The notes: a model not told the origin generated them from the sequence alone. Shown: positions 51,688 through 62,264, numbered from the stretch's first letter. The stretch: 64,000 nucleotides of DNA from Arsenophonus endosymbiont of Aphis craccivora (GCF_013460135.1 NZ_CP038155.1:1054001-1118000), one strand, 5' to 3'. Numbers and translations: made by a program.

Positions 51688-52742
51688 GGCTTTGTTGAAT
51701 AAATCAGAATTAGCCGCCAGGATGGCTCCCTCTGCTACAGCTGTTATCCGATCCTGACGCTGTGTGGCATACCCAACAACGTCATACGGTTCAGCGCTTT
51801 GACCATCGCCATTGCTTCACCTACCTGAGCCTCATAGTCACGCAGCCTCAGATGGCCACCCAGCAAAGTTTTTATGCGGAACATCGCTGTTTCTGCCACT
51901 GAACGCCGGTGATAACCCACTTTCTTTTTCCACATATCATTACTCCTGCTCAGACGCTGATTCGCCACCGCATGGTTACGTTCATGGTACTTGTCCGGCC
52001 AGTATTTCGCTCCGCTTCGCGGCGGGATAAGGGGCCTGATTTTCTTTCTTAGCAACGCATCGTGGCAGTAACAGGCGTCATAAGCACCGTCTGCTGACAC
52101 TTCCCTGATTTTCCGGTGGGTTTGGTTAATCAGGCCCGGCAGTGCCTGCGCATCTGTCGTTCCGCTGAGCGATAAGTCGGCACAGATAATCTCATGAGTC
52201 ACACTGTCTGCTGCCAGATGAAGCTTGCGCCACACTCTTCGTCTGTCAGCCCCATGCTGCCTGACTTTCCTTTCACCTTCGCCAAAGACCTTCAGACCGG
52301 TACTGTCGATGACCAGATGCGATATTTCACCACGCGTTGGCGTTTTTATGCTGATGTTGACGCTCTTTGCTCGTCTGCTGACCAGCGAGTAGTCCGGACA
52401 GCACAGCGGCAAAGACATGAGTTTAAAAATCGAATCAACGAAGCCCTGTAATGCCCGTAGCGACAGGTTAAACACACGCTTCATCATCAGGACAGTGGTA
52501 ACAGCCATATCGCTGTAGTAAAGCGGCCGGCCACGACCTTCAGGCGAAGAACTGTCAGTCCATCCAGCGATGGCCGACTCATCAAGCCAGACCGTCAGGG
52601 AACCGCGTTGTCTGAGTGCCTTGTTGTACGCTGGCCAGTTGGTAATTTTAAACTTTTGCTTTGCCATGGGGAACTGATGTTGAAACGAATTTAGCGATCA
52701 GATCCGCCAATCACCTAAAAGTTCGATTTATTCAACAAAGCC
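51688..52742 (-). mobile_element. IS903-like element, copy 9 (in the pdh promoter region)
   Basis: 1055 bp, target duplication ataaagtaa at 51679-51687 and 52743-52751. Its end is 23 bases upstream of the PdhR operator, where the pdhR promoter would be expected. The element differs at its right end by a single base (gatccgcc for gctccgcc). Confidence 0.96.
51744..52667 (-). CDS. IS903-like transposase, copy 9
   Basis: Open 307-codon frame, variants W133R and S274R. It points toward pdhR, so read-through transcription from this gene could enter the pdh operon. Confidence 0.94.
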   Translation of the reverse strand: MAKQKFKITNWPAYNKALRQRGSLTVWLDESAIAGWTDSSSPEGRGRPLYYSDMAVTTVLMMKRVFNLSLRALQGFVDSIFKLMSLPLCCPDYSLVSRRAKSVNISIKTPTRGEISHLVIDSTGLKVFGEGERKVRQHGADRRRVWRKLHLAADSVTHEIICADLSLSGTTDAQALPGLINQTHRKIREVSADGAYDACYCHDALLRKKIRPLIPPRSGAKYWPDKYHERNHAVANQRLSRSNDMWKKKVGYHRRSVAETAMFRIKTLLGGHLRLRDYEAQVGEAMAMVKALNRMTLLGMPHSVRIG

Positions 52743-53026
52743 ATAAAGTAACAAAGTATTCACCAACTGTCCATAAGAGCTTATATTTAACCTTAAGAAA
52801 GTCGCATTTTTTGATAAAGATTTTTAAAAATTAAAAATAAATGATAGTTTTAATTTGTTTTTAGCAACGATGTTAATTTTTTTATACATATAATTAATCA
52901 ACTGAAACGTTACTATTTACCTTTAATTAAATTATTAATCAATATAAATGAATTAATATTCAATCTAACAGTTAAGAACATAACAATTTTATTATAAATA
53001 ACATTAATGGTTTTCAGTGAAAACGA

Positions 53027-54081
53027 GGCTTTGTTGAATAAATCGAACTTTTAGGTGATTGGCGGAGCTGATCGCTAAATTCGTTTCAACATCAGGTCCC
53101 CATGGCAAAGCAAAAGTTTAAAATTACCAACTGGCCCGCGTACAACAAGGCACTCAGACAACGCGGTTCCCTGACGGTCTGGCTTGATGAGTCGGCCATC
53201 GCTGGATGGACTGACAGTTCTTCGCCTGAAGGTCGTGGCCGGCCGCTTTACTACAGCGATATGGCTGTTACCACTGTCCTGATGATGAAGCGTGTGTTTA
53301 ACCTGTCGCTCCGGGCATTACAGGGCTTCGTTGATTCGATTTTTAAACTCATGTCTTTGCCGCTGTGCTGTCCGGACTACTCGCTGGTCAGCAGACGAGC
53401 AAAGAGCGTCAACATCAGCATAAAAACGCCAACGCGTGGTGAAATCTCGCATCTGGTCATCGACAGTACCGGTCTGAAGGTCTTTGGCGAAGGTGAATGG
53501 AAAGTCAGGCAGCATGGGGCTGACAGACGAAGAGTGTGGCGCAAGCTTCATCTGGCAGCAGACAGTGTGACTCATGAGATTATCTGTGCCGACTTATCGC
53601 TCAGCGGAACGACAGATGCGCAGGCACTGCCGGGCCTGATTAACCAAAACCACCGGAAAATCAGGGAAGTGTCAGCAGACGGTGCTTATGACGCCTGTTA
53701 CTGCCACGATGCGTTGCTAAGAAAGAAAATCAGGCCCCTTATCCCGCCGCGAAGCGGAGCGAAATACTGGCCGGACAAGTACCATGAACGTAACCATGCG
53801 GTGGCGAATCAGCGTCTGAGCAGGAGTAATGATATGTGGAAAAAGAAAGTGGGTTATCAACGGCGTTCAGTGGCAGAAACAGCGATGTTCCGCATAAAAA
53901 CTTTGCTGGGTGGCCATCTGAGGCTGCGTGACTATGAGGCTCAGGTAGGTGAAGCAATGGCGATGGTCAAAGCGCTGAACCGTATGACGTTGTTGGGTAT
54001 GCCACACAGCGTCAGGATCGGATAACAGCTGTAGCAGAGGGAGCCATCCTGGCGGCTAATTCTGATTTATTCAACAAAGCC
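53027..54081 (+). mobile_element. IS903-like element, copy 10 (between pdhR and tyrB loci, no target duplication)
   Basis: 1055 bp. Left flank tgaaaacga and right flank attaatatg do not match each other or any other copy in the window. The AT-rich spacers on both sides (284 and 263 bases) hold no recognisable gene. Confidence 0.95.
53102..54025 (+). CDS. IS903-like transposase, copy 10
   Basis: Open 307-codon frame with the unique combination T173N, H253Q and S274R. The first two are otherwise seen with S274 and the third otherwise with H253, so this copy looks like a hybrid. Confidence 0.94.
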   Translation: MAKQKFKITNWPAYNKALRQRGSLTVWLDESAIAGWTDSSSPEGRGRPLYYSDMAVTTVLMMKRVFNLSLRALQGFVDSIFKLMSLPLCCPDYSLVSRRAKSVNISIKTPTRGEISHLVIDSTGLKVFGEGEWKVRQHGADRRRVWRKLHLAADSVTHEIICADLSLSGTTDAQALPGLINQNHRKIREVSADGAYDACYCHDALLRKKIRPLIPPRSGAKYWPDKYHERNHAVANQRLSRSNDMWKKKVGYQRRSVAETAMFRIKTLLGGHLRLRDYEAQVGEAMAMVKALNRMTLLGMPHSVRIG

Positions 54082-54282
54082 ATTAATATGGCGATGAATG
54101 TTACCGCTTCAAAATAGAAAAGAAAAATTTAATAGGCAATATATAATAATCAATAATTTAATTAGTTAATCCAATGATAATAATTATTTTTAATTATAAT
54201 TCAATATGTTAAATTTAATTAATACTATTTTATTTTTATTCCTAAAATTAAATCTGATTTTAATATTTTTATATTTAATAAA

Positions 54283-54316
54283 TTAAAGCCAGTGATTAAA
54301 TAATCACTGGCTTTAA
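54283..54316 (-). terminator. tyrB terminator
   Basis: Perfect 16-bp stem ttaaagccagtgatta/taatcactggctttaa with a two-base loop, 29 bases past the tyrB stop; the minus-strand transcript continues into T/A-rich sequence. Confidence 0.85.
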
Positions 54317-54344
54317 TAGAATTATTGATTGTAATTAAATTCAG

Positions 54345-55541
54345 TTAACGACTTACTGCTGCAAAAGCCTTAGCAATACGCTGAACATTATGTTCATTAA
54401 CACCCGCCATACAAATACGCCCAGTACTACCCAGATATATGGCAAATTCCTCACGTAGACGCTTAACCTGTTCTGCGCTAAAATCGGTGTAACTAAACAT
54501 ACCATGCTGCTTTAATAGGTGATCAAAGTTTTTTTCAGGTAACGCATTTTCCAAATTGCTAACGAGCATTTTCCGCATCTCAAAGATGCGCCGACGCATC
54601 GATTCTACCTCACTTAACCATTCAGCGCGTAATGTGTCATTTGTTAAAACATGTTCAACAATTTTTGCTCCATTTGATGGTGGGCTCGAATAGAAACGAC
54701 GCACACCCGCCTTTAGTTGGCCAAATACCCGCTCACACTCCGGTTGATTTTGACAAATAATCGATAGACCGCCAACCCGATCACCATACAGACCAAAAAT
54801 CTTGGAAAATGAATTACTGACAAATACCGGTAATCCGGCCTGAGCCATAGTGCGAATAGCATAAACATCCTCATCCATACTTTTAGCAAATCCTTGATAA
54901 GCCATATCAAGAAAGGGAATAAGGCGCCGCTCTTTAGCCACTTTGGTTATTTGATCCCACTGTTGCGGTGTTAAATCAGAACCGGTTGGATTATGACAAC
55001 ATGGATGCATTAAGATAATGCTTTTTTCTGGCAGCTGTTTGAATGTTGCCAGCATTTCAGCAAATTTTATCCCTTTGGTCTCGGCATCAAAATAGGGGTA
55101 ATAATGGACGTTAATTCCTGAACCCATGAAGATAGAAGCATGATTTTCCCAGGTAGGATCACTACACCAAACCTCTGACTCAGGGAAATAACGATGTAAA
55201 AAATCGGCTCCCAGTTTTAACGCCCCTGAGCCACCAATAGTCTGTATTGTTGCAATTCGTTGTTCTTTAATTAGTGGGCTATTAGCGCCAAAAAGCAGTT
55301 TTTGAATCGCTAACAGGTAGTTATGTAGTCCTTCCATCGGTAAATATAGGGAGGCTATAGCAGGAAATTGATTAAGCTTGATTTTCGCTTTACCGACAGT
55401 GCCAAGTTGGGGAGTATTACCCTTGCCGTCATAATAAAGGCCAATGCTAAGGTTAATTTTATTTTCACGCGGATCTTTATTAAATTCATCCATCAACGAC
55501 AGGATAGGATCACCGGCAAAAGCATCAACATTCTGAAACAC
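54345..55541 (-). CDS. tyrB: Aromatic-amino-acid aminotransferase
   Basis: PLP enzyme of the aspartate aminotransferase I family; last step of tyrosine and phenylalanine synthesis. The 398 residues match TyrB more closely than AspC ([61 protein letters not shown] lysine in [19 protein letters not shown], and [16 protein letters not shown]). It lies after alr as in E. coli dnaB-alr-tyrB. Confidence 0.94.
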   Translation of the reverse strand: MFQNVDAFAGDPILSLMDEFNKDPRENKINLSIGLYYDGKGNTPQLGTVGKAKIKLNQFPAIASLYLPMEGLHNYLLAIQKLLFGANSPLIKEQRIATIQTIGGSGALKLGADFLHRYFPESEVWCSDPTWENHASIFMGSGINVHYYPYFDAETKGIKFAEMLATFKQLPEKSIILMHPCCHNPTGSDLTPQQWDQITKVAKERRLIPFLDMAYQGFAKSMDEDVYAIRTMAQAGLPVFVSNSFSKIFGLYGDRVGGLSIICQNQPECERVFGQLKAGVRRFYSSPPSNGAKIVEHVLTNDTLRAEWLSEVESMRRRIFEMRKMLVSNLENALPEKNFDHLLKQHGMFSYTDFSAEQVKRLREEFAIYLGSTGRICMAGVNEHNVQRIAKAFAAVSR

Positions 55542-55599
55542 TTAAAATTCTCTCCACTATCATCATATCTATTTTTTTATTAAATAACCGACAACAAAT

Positions 55600-56685
55600 T
55601 TATTTGTCCAGGTATTCCATTGCCACCCGTGAGGTTAGCTTGGTCAGTAATTCATAATCACTGACACCAGTATATGCTGCCACCTCTTCAACAGGCAATA
55701 GATCTCCCCATATAATTGCTTCATCGCCGACCTTATCGTTGGTTTCAATTCCTAAATCGACTGAAATTATATCCATGGAGACTCTACCTACAATCGGCAC
55801 TTTGCGCACATTTATTAATACTGGTGTGCCTGACGGGGCATTACGGGGATAACCATCGCCATAACCAATTGCCACTACACCAAGATTGGTATCCTGCTCA
55901 CTAACCCAAACTCCACCATAACCGACCGGCTCTCCGGCTTTATGTTGACGAATAGCAATTAGATTAGATTTGAGGGTCATCGCTGGCAGGAGACCAAAAT
56001 CTTTGCCTTGTTTACCTTCTTGTGGTGAAGCGCCATACATCATGATGCCAGGACGCACCCAATCAAAATGTGATGTTTGCCATAGTAGAATACCGGCAGA
56101 TGCCGCGATCGATTTTTCTCCTGGTTTATCTTTTATAAAAGCATTAAAACAAGCCAATTGCTGCTCTGTCGCCGCGGGTAAACCAGGCTCATCAGCACGA
56201 CTAAAATGACTCATAATATTGATAGGCTTTTGAATATTTTGACATGCCATCAAGCGCGTATAAGATATTTTCGCCTCTTCAGGTCTGAACCCCAAACGGT
56301 GCATACCGGTATCAAGTTTCATCCAAACTTTTATCGGCTTTTCTAATTTAATCTGTTCTAATGTTTCAAGTTGTTCAATACTCTGTACAACAACATCAAT
56401 CTCATGCCTGGTGATAATAGGTAATTCAGCTAGCTCAAAAAAACCTTCTAATAATAAGATGGGGTTGTTGATGCCATTTTCACGTAATGCGATTGCTTCG
56501 CTAATACGAGCAACACCAAAGCTATCAGCCAGATCTTTAACTGTGTGCGCTGTTTCTAGTAAACCATGCCCATAAGCATTAGCTTTAACGACAGCAATTA
56601 TGCGGCTATGAGGCGCAATTTCCCGAACTCGTTGTAAATTGTGACTCAGAGCGCGGCGGTGAATGACAGCGGTTGCCGCTTTCAT
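55600..56685 (-). CDS. alr: Alanine racemase
   Basis: Interconverts L- and D-alanine for peptidoglycan. The 361 residues have the PLP lysine in [14 protein letters not shown] (about residue 34), [38 protein letters not shown], and the second catalytic tyrosine block [13 protein letters not shown]. It lies 40 bases after dnaB and 58 before tyrB, probably co-transcribed. Confidence 0.97.
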   Translation of the reverse strand: MKAATAVIHRRALSHNLQRVREIAPHSRIIAVVKANAYGHGLLETAHTVKDLADSFGVARISEAIALRENGINNPILLLEGFFELAELPIITRHEIDVVVQSIEQLETLEQIKLEKPIKVWMKLDTGMHRLGFRPEEAKISYTRLMACQNIQKPINIMSHFSRADEPGLPAATEQQLACFNAFIKDKPGEKSIAASAGILLWQTSHFDWVRPGIMMYGASPQEGKQGKDFGLLPAMTLKSNLIAIRQHKAGEPVGYGGVWVSEQDTNLGVVAIGYGDGYPRNAPSGTPVLINVRKVPIVGRVSMDIISVDLGIETNDKVGDEAIIWGDLLPVEEVAAYTGVSDYELLTKLTSRVAMEYLDK

Positions 56686-56725
56686 TTTACTCTCCGTATT
56701 AACGTATTAAAATTAAATAGATAGA

Positions 56726-58153
56726 TTATTTGTCGTGGTAGATTGGCCCAGCATAGTTATCAAAACGTGACCATTGTCCATTGAAAGTCAGACGTACTGT
56801 TCCAATAGGGCCATTACGCTGCTTACCGATAATAATTTCTGCTACCCCTTTAAGATCTGAATTATCGTTATAAACCTCATCTCGATAAATAAACATAATT
56901 AAATCGGCATCCTGCTCAATGGAGCCGGATTCCCGTAAATCTGAATTAACCGGTTTCTTATCCGCTCTTTGTTCCAGGCTACGATTAAGTTGTGACAATG
57001 CGATCACAGGTACTTGTAACTCTTTTGCCAATGATTTAAGCGAACGGGAAATTTCGGCAATCTCAAGTGTACGATTATCAGACAGGGAAGGAACTCGCAT
57101 AAGCTGAAGATAATCGATCATAATTAGACTTAAACCACCATGTTCACGGTAAACCCGGCGAGCACGTGAACGAACTTCTGTCGGTGTTAACCCAGCGGAG
57201 TCATCAATATACATATTGCGTTTTTCCATCAACAACCCCATGGTACTGGAAATACGCGCCCAATCTTCGTCATCAAGTTGGCCAGTTCGAATACGAGTTT
57301 GATCAACACGAGATAAAGAAGCTAACATACGCATCATGATTTGATTAGCCGGCATTTCCAAACTAAAAATCAAAACCGGTTTTTCTTCTATCATGGCCGC
57401 ATGTTCACATAAATTCATCGCAAAAGTTGTTTTACCCATGGAAGGACGAGCTGCTACGATAATCAGATCAGAGTTTTGTAATCCTGCCGTTTTTCGATCC
57501 AGATCCTGGTAGCCGGTAGAGACACCGGTTACGCCATCATGAGGATTCTGATATAACTGTTCAATTTTTTCCACCGTCTCAGACAGGATCTCTTCAATCC
57601 CTTTAGGACCGTCATCTTTATTAGCACGAGTTTCTGCAATTTGAAAAACACGTGATTCAGCTAAATCCAGTAACTCTTCGCTGCTGCGACCTTGAGGATC
57701 ATAACCCGCATCAGCGATCTCATTTGCCACCGCAATCATGTCACGCACAACAGCACGTTCGCGCACAATATCTGCATAAGCGTTAATGTTGGCAGCACTT
57801 GGGGTATTTTTAGCTAATTCTGCTAAATAGGCAAAACCACCGACGCTATCCAATTCGCCTTGCTGTTCTAACGATGCAGATAAAGTAATTAAATCAATTG
57901 GTCTACTCTGTTCAAGCAGACGTTGCATTTCAGCAAAAATTGTGCGGTGTGGTCGGCTAAAAAAATCTGCGTTGGTCACGCGTTCTGAGACATGATCCCA
58001 ACGCTCGTTATCCAACATTAATCCACCCAGTACCGATTGCTCAGCTTCTAAGGAGTGAGGTGGCATTTTTAGCCCCTCTATTTGACGATCTTTCTGACCA
58101 ATAAATACGGTTTCTGCGGAATACTTCTTCGCCATAGCACTTTCTTTACCCAT
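56726..58153 (-). CDS. dnaB: Replicative DNA helicase DnaB
   Basis: Hexameric 5'-3' helicase of the replisome. N-terminal domain MPPHSLEAEQSVLGGLMLDNERWD; RecA-like domain with Walker A AARPSMGKTTFAMNL, Walker B LIMIDYLQLMR and arginine-finger region GSIEQDADLIMFIYRDEVY. The 475-residue model starts at ATG 58153; ATG 58135 (MAKKYSAETVF) is an equally plausible start, giving 469 residues. Confidence 0.97.
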   Translation of the reverse strand: MGKESAMAKKYSAETVFIGQKDRQIEGLKMPPHSLEAEQSVLGGLMLDNERWDHVSERVTNADFFSRPHRTIFAEMQRLLEQSRPIDLITLSASLEQQGELDSVGGFAYLAELAKNTPSAANINAYADIVRERAVVRDMIAVANEIADAGYDPQGRSSEELLDLAESRVFQIAETRANKDDGPKGIEEILSETVEKIEQLYQNPHDGVTGVSTGYQDLDRKTAGLQNSDLIIVAARPSMGKTTFAMNLCEHAAMIEEKPVLIFSLEMPANQIMMRMLASLSRVDQTRIRTGQLDDEDWARISSTMGLLMEKRNMYIDDSAGLTPTEVRSRARRVYREHGGLSLIMIDYLQLMRVPSLSDNRTLEIAEISRSLKSLAKELQVPVIALSQLNRSLEQRADKKPVNSDLRESGSIEQDADLIMFIYRDEVYNDNSDLKGVAEIIIGKQRNGPIGTVRLTFNGQWSRFDNYAGPIYHDK

Positions 58154-58481
58154 TAATCAATAGAGTCGCTCATCAGTATATGCTATTTACTGCTATTTCG
58201 TGACAATTTGATTATTTAATGTGAGATAAAACCTCAACGATTCTTTACTGTTATCTTTTACAGAAAATCTGAAAATGTTGCAATGTTCCTCAATCAAACA
58301 TAGCAAAATATTGGCAATAAATCTGAACTTTCCGAAAAATATTGCAATCATGGCTAATAAGCGACTAGTTAAACATAACCATTAACCAACTGCACTTTCA
58401 GATTGTTTTATTCGCGAATATTTAAATAGCTTATTAATTCTTTAATAAGGAAACCTTTTAATTAAACGGAGTTTAATTGCT
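58154..58481. other. Intergenic region dnaB-small gene B
   Basis: About 330 bases with divergent transcription on the two sides, so it should contain both promoters. qor, the usual E. coli neighbour of dnaB, is absent and no remnant was recognised. Confidence 0.5.
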
Positions 58482-58802
58482 ATGAATAGTTATCAAGAGA
58501 TCAATACATTTATTAATCATGTTTATGGCGAAAACCGCTTTTCTAATGATGAATTTCAAACTATTTTTCATTATGCCAATCATAAATTTGACACTCTTCT
58601 GACACAATTTGATAAAAATCAGGAATTAGCCGATTTTCAGCAATCAATTAATCATGCCGTACAATTGATGCAAAACAGTCTGGAAAAAGTGGGCCAAAAC
58701 GGGGACATAGAATGCGAACAAAAAAATAAAATAAAAGTCGTTTTTATTAGTCAAATGCTCTATTTATTCGCTAATTTTGATCGCGCGTTTAGCTCTCTTT
58801 AA
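58482..58802 (+). CDS. Small orphan protein, family member B (paralogue at 40132)
   Basis: 106 residues, helical, no signal peptide; not recognised. A strong ggag precedes the ATG by 11 bases. Alignment to the 40132 protein is nearly gapless: INTFINHVYGENRFSNDEFQTI against LDKIITQAYQDDRINNEEVQNI, then VQLMQNS against VQLMQDS and ANFDRAFSSL against ANFDRFFNSL. Divergence is large (roughly one third identical), so the duplication is old and both copies have been kept. No IS lies beside this copy. A hairpin follows at 58811. Confidence 0.75.
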   Translation: MNSYQEINTFINHVYGENRFSNDEFQTIFHYANHKFDTLLTQFDKNQELADFQQSINHAVQLMQNSLEKVGQNGDIECEQKNKIKVVFISQMLYLFANFDRAFSSL

Positions 58803-58810
58803 TTAAACAC

Positions 58811-58843
58811 ACCCAGGTATGGCATAGATAAAATAACCTGGGT
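58811..58843. terminator. Hairpin between small gene B and dusA
   Basis: 8-bp stem acccaggt/acctgggt between two convergent genes. There is no strong T-run, so it is a plausible but weak bidirectional terminator. Confidence 0.55.
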
Positions 58844-58850
58844 TAGTCAA

Positions 58851-59885
58851 TTATTTACCGGTAATAAACTCGAGTGCCTGCTTAACCACGGTTACATCGG
58901 CGCCTTTTTTATGGGCATTTTCACTCAAATGACGGCGCCACTGGCGAGCGCCCGGAATAGCTTGAAATATTCCCAACATATGACGAGTAATATGACCTAA
59001 ATAAGTTCCCTGTTTCAACTCTCGCTCAATATAAGGATACATTGCTTGTACTGCAACAATCGGATCAATAACCAGATTACTTTGATCAAAAAATTCAACA
59101 TCAACCTGAGTTAATAATGCAGGATTTTGATAAGCTTCCCTCCCTATCATAACACCATCAAGATGGTGTAAATGCTGTTTAGCCTGATTAATGCTTTTGA
59201 TACCTCCATTAACCACAATGGTTAACTGAGGAAAATCTTTTTTCAATTGATAAACGCGTAAATAGTCTAAAGGTGGTATTTCCCGATTCTGTTTTGGACT
59301 TAACCCCGATAGCCAAGCTTTACGAGCATGAATGATAAATAAACCACATTGACTCTCTGCCACAATTTTATCAATAAAATCGGTTAAAAACGCATAACTA
59401 TCGTCATCATCAACGCCAATACGGGTTTTTACTGTTATCGGGATCGTAGTAGCATCCTGCATTGCTTTTATACAATCCGCTACTAGTGCGCCTTCACGCA
59501 TCAAACATGCACCAAAACGGCCATTTTGGACCCGATCTGAAGGACAGCCAATATTTAAATTAACCTCATAATAACCGCTTTGCTGAGCCATTTTTGCACA
59601 ATCGGCCAAGGCCGCAGGCTCATTACCACCCAACTGCAAAGCAACTGGATGTTCCTCTTCACTATAAGCCAGATAATCACCTTTACCATAAATAAGCGCA
59701 CCAGTTGTCACCATTTCTGTATAAAGTAACGCTTCTTTAGTTAATAAACGGTGAAAATAACGGCAATGACGATCTGTCCAATCAAGCATTGGCGCCACGC
59801 TAAAAAGGTGGTGGTTAAAATTGCCTATCGATGCCGTTAATTCGTTACCTGGCGTTAATTTTGTGTTAGTTGTGTTATCGTGCAT
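58851..59885 (-). CDS. dusA: tRNA-dihydrouridine synthase A
   Basis: FMN enzyme reducing uridine 20/20a in the tRNA D loop. The 344 residues have [43 protein letters not shown] with the catalytic cysteine, [34 protein letters not shown] (DusA-specific) and [18 protein letters not shown]. It lies near dnaB as in E. coli. Confidence 0.96.
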   Translation of the reverse strand: MHDNTTNTKLTPGNELTASIGNFNHHLFSVAPMLDWTDRHCRYFHRLLTKEALLYTEMVTTGALIYGKGDYLAYSEEEHPVALQLGGNEPAALADCAKMAQQSGYYEVNLNIGCPSDRVQNGRFGACLMREGALVADCIKAMQDATTIPITVKTRIGVDDDDSYAFLTDFIDKIVAESQCGLFIIHARKAWLSGLSPKQNREIPPLDYLRVYQLKKDFPQLTIVVNGGIKSINQAKQHLHHLDGVMIGREAYQNPALLTQVDVEFFDQSNLVIDPIVAVQAMYPYIERELKQGTYLGHITRHMLGIFQAIPGARQWRRHLSENAHKKGADVTVVKQALEFITGK

Positions 59886-60133
59886 TTTTCGGTTTTTTGG
59901 TATGTTGTTTTTTATTACAACTAAATAGCATTACTCGTTTTTAACAGCCATTATAGCGAGAATTTATTTGTATGCTGCCTATTATACCATAGAGAAACAC
60001 CCTGGTGTGGGATGGCTTCACTCACAACAAAAAACTACCAGACAGCCATGACTTCAAGCCAATAGTTTCAATTGAAAATGGTAATTAGTGAGAGTTAAAA
60101 ATTAAATGATAAGCAATTGATAACCACCGTAGA

Positions 60134-61188
60134 GGCTTTGTTGAATAAATCGAACTTTTAGGTGATTGGCGGAGCTGATCGCTAAATTCGTTTCAACATC
60201 AGGTCCCCATGGCAAAGCAAAAGTTTAAAATTACCAACTGGCCCGCGTACAACAAGGCACTCAGACAACGCGGTTCCCTGACGGTCTGGCTTGATGAGTC
60301 GGCCATCGCTGGATGGACTGACAGTTCTTCGCCTGAAGGTCGTGGCCGGCCGCTTTACTACAGCGATATGGCTGTTACCACTGTCCTGATGATGAAGCGT
60401 GTGTTTAACCTGTCGCTCCGGGCATTACAGGGCTTCGTTGATTCGATTTTTAAACTCATGTCTTTGCCGCTGTGCTGTCCGGACTACTCGCTGGTCAGCA
60501 GACGAGCAAAGAGCGTCAACATCAGCATAAAAACGCCAACGCGTGGTGAAATCTCGCATCTGGTCATCGACAGTACCGGTCTGAAGGTCTTTGGCGAAGG
60601 TGAATGGAAAGTCAGGCAGCATGGGGCTGACAGACGAAGAGTGTGGCGCAAGCTTCATCTGGCAGCAGACAGTGTGACTCATGAGATTATCTGTGCCGAC
60701 TTATCGCTCAGCGGAACGACAGATGCGCAGGCACTGCCGGGCCTGATTAACCAAACCCACCGGAAAATCAGGGAAGTGTTAGCAGACGGTGCTTATGACG
60801 CCTGTTACTGCCACGACGCGTTGCTAAGAAAGAAAATCAGGCCCCTTATCCCGCCGCGAAGCGGAGCGAAATACTGGCCGGATAAGTACCATGAACGTAA
60901 CCATGCGGTGGCGAATCAGCGTCTGAGCAGGAGTAATGATATGTGGAAAAAGAAAGTGGGTTATCACCGGCGTTCAGTGGCAGAAACAGCGATGTTCCGC
61001 ATAAAAACTTTGCTGGGTGGCCATCTGAGGCTGCGTGACTATGAGGCTCAGGTAGGTGAAGCAATGGCGATGGTCAAAGCGCTGAACCGTATGACGTTGT
61101 TGGGTATGCCACACAGCGTCAGGATCGGATAACAGCTGTAGCAGAGGGAGCCATCCTGTCGGCTAATTCTGATTTATTCAACAAAGCC
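60134..61188 (+). mobile_element. IS903-like element, copy 11
   Basis: 1055 bp, target duplication caccgtaga at 60125-60133 and 61189-61197; intergenic, beyond the dusA 5' end. Confidence 0.96.
60209..61132 (+). CDS. IS903-like transposase, copy 11
   Basis: Open 307-codon frame with variants S191L (two residues before catalytic D193) and S274R. The effect of S191L on activity is unknown; the same change occurs in dead copy 5. Confidence 0.94.
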   Translation: MAKQKFKITNWPAYNKALRQRGSLTVWLDESAIAGWTDSSSPEGRGRPLYYSDMAVTTVLMMKRVFNLSLRALQGFVDSIFKLMSLPLCCPDYSLVSRRAKSVNISIKTPTRGEISHLVIDSTGLKVFGEGEWKVRQHGADRRRVWRKLHLAADSVTHEIICADLSLSGTTDAQALPGLINQTHRKIREVLADGAYDACYCHDALLRKKIRPLIPPRSGAKYWPDKYHERNHAVANQRLSRSNDMWKKKVGYHRRSVAETAMFRIKTLLGGHLRLRDYEAQVGEAMAMVKALNRMTLLGMPHSVRIG

Positions 61189-61449
61189 CACCGTAGACTC
61201 AATAGCGTTCATCACAAAAATTAGATTATATACTCATGCATTCTCTGATGAGATCATAGAAAAATTGGTTAATTGAATTGATACTCCTGCTTAGCTGATA
61301 GTTTTAACACCAGCTGTGTGAAAACTTATATAAAAAATTAAAAAAATTCTATTTGTGACAATTTATTGCATTTACAAAAATGTAATTGCTTTATGGATAA
61401 TAAAATTAATATTGTTACTTTTTTGTTGCTTATGCTTTAATGGTAAATT

Positions 61450-61767
61450 ATGAATTTATTATTTAAGACATTAACTATTGTCTCACTTTTAGGACTTAGC
61501 TCTCTTTCTTTAGCAGATAAAAACAATGAGACTATATCAGGAGATACGAATTACCCAGATTTAACTGCCGCAAATTTAGGTAGAACGAATTTAATTAAAG
61601 CAAATTTAACCGCAACAAATTTAGCTACAACAGATTTAACTAAAGTAGATTTAACTGCCGCAAATCTAGGTGTAACACATTTAACTGAAACAGATTTAAG
61701 TACAGAAATTTTAACTGAAATAGAAAATGGAAAAATTCTCGCTGAAGCAGGTTTTGATGCCAACTGA
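61450..61767 (+). CDS. Small exported pentapeptide-repeat protein
   Basis: 105 residues. A Sec-type signal peptide (MNLLFKTLTIVSLLGLSSLSLA, cleavage after SLA) is followed by about ten tandem A(N/D)LXX pentapeptides (residues ~37-86: DLTAANLGRTNLIKANLTATNLATTDLTKVDL...), which should fold as a short right-handed beta-helix. The tail is EIENGKILAEAGFDAN. The repeat DNA itself is partly duplicated (gatttaactgccgcaaat occurs twice). The start has no strong ribosome-binding site, only ggtaaatt. Pentapeptide proteins include gyrase mimics and envelope or effector proteins; the signal peptide argues against a gyrase role here. No homologue is recognised. Confidence 0.7.
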   Translation: MNLLFKTLTIVSLLGLSSLSLADKNNETISGDTNYPDLTAANLGRTNLIKANLTATNLATTDLTKVDLTAANLGVTHLTETDLSTEILTEIENGKILAEAGFDAN

Positions 61768-62264
61768 TGTTACGCCACTAACAAAAATCATACATTCTAT
61801 AGTATTGACAAATAGAAATTAAGAAAAAGGTTTTTAGCTCCGTTCCTTAGTGAAACACTTAAATAAACCAAGCATACCTCTTCAAACCAAGCATACCTCT
61901 TCACATTAAGAAGAGGTTAATAAGATAATTATCTATACTTTATTCAAAGTAAATTAAGATAATAATTGGCATAACGATAATTATAACTACAGAGATACTG
62001 ATTTATTCTTTTACTTTATAATCTGTCTTAACCGCTTCCTTAACCCAGAAACCAAGCTTCTAAGGTTTCAAGTTAACTCCTGAGACAAAATCATTTACAC
62101 TAAATCAACTATTAATTTAATAGATTTTGCATCTTTGATAGTGGATTTCACTAGAAATGTTATTAATTTAATTATAATCATTTTAATTAAATTAATGGTT
62201 AATTAAATGTTAAATATTAGTGTATTGTTAATAGTGATTTTCATTTATTTTAGGAGGATAAATT
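61768..62264. other. Intergenic region between the two small exported-protein genes
   Basis: About 500 AT-rich bases. It includes the tandem repeat and hairpin at 61865-61917; the right half should hold the promoter of the 62265 gene. No other coding frame is supported. Confidence 0.5.
61865..61917. repeat. 19-bp tandem repeat leading into a hairpin
   Basis: aaaccaagcatacctcttc occurs twice in tandem (61865-61883 and 61884-61902). The end of the second unit forms an 8-bp stem, acctcttc/gaagaggt, with 61910-61917. This may be a decayed terminator of the pentapeptide gene whose stem arm was duplicated. Confidence 0.7.
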
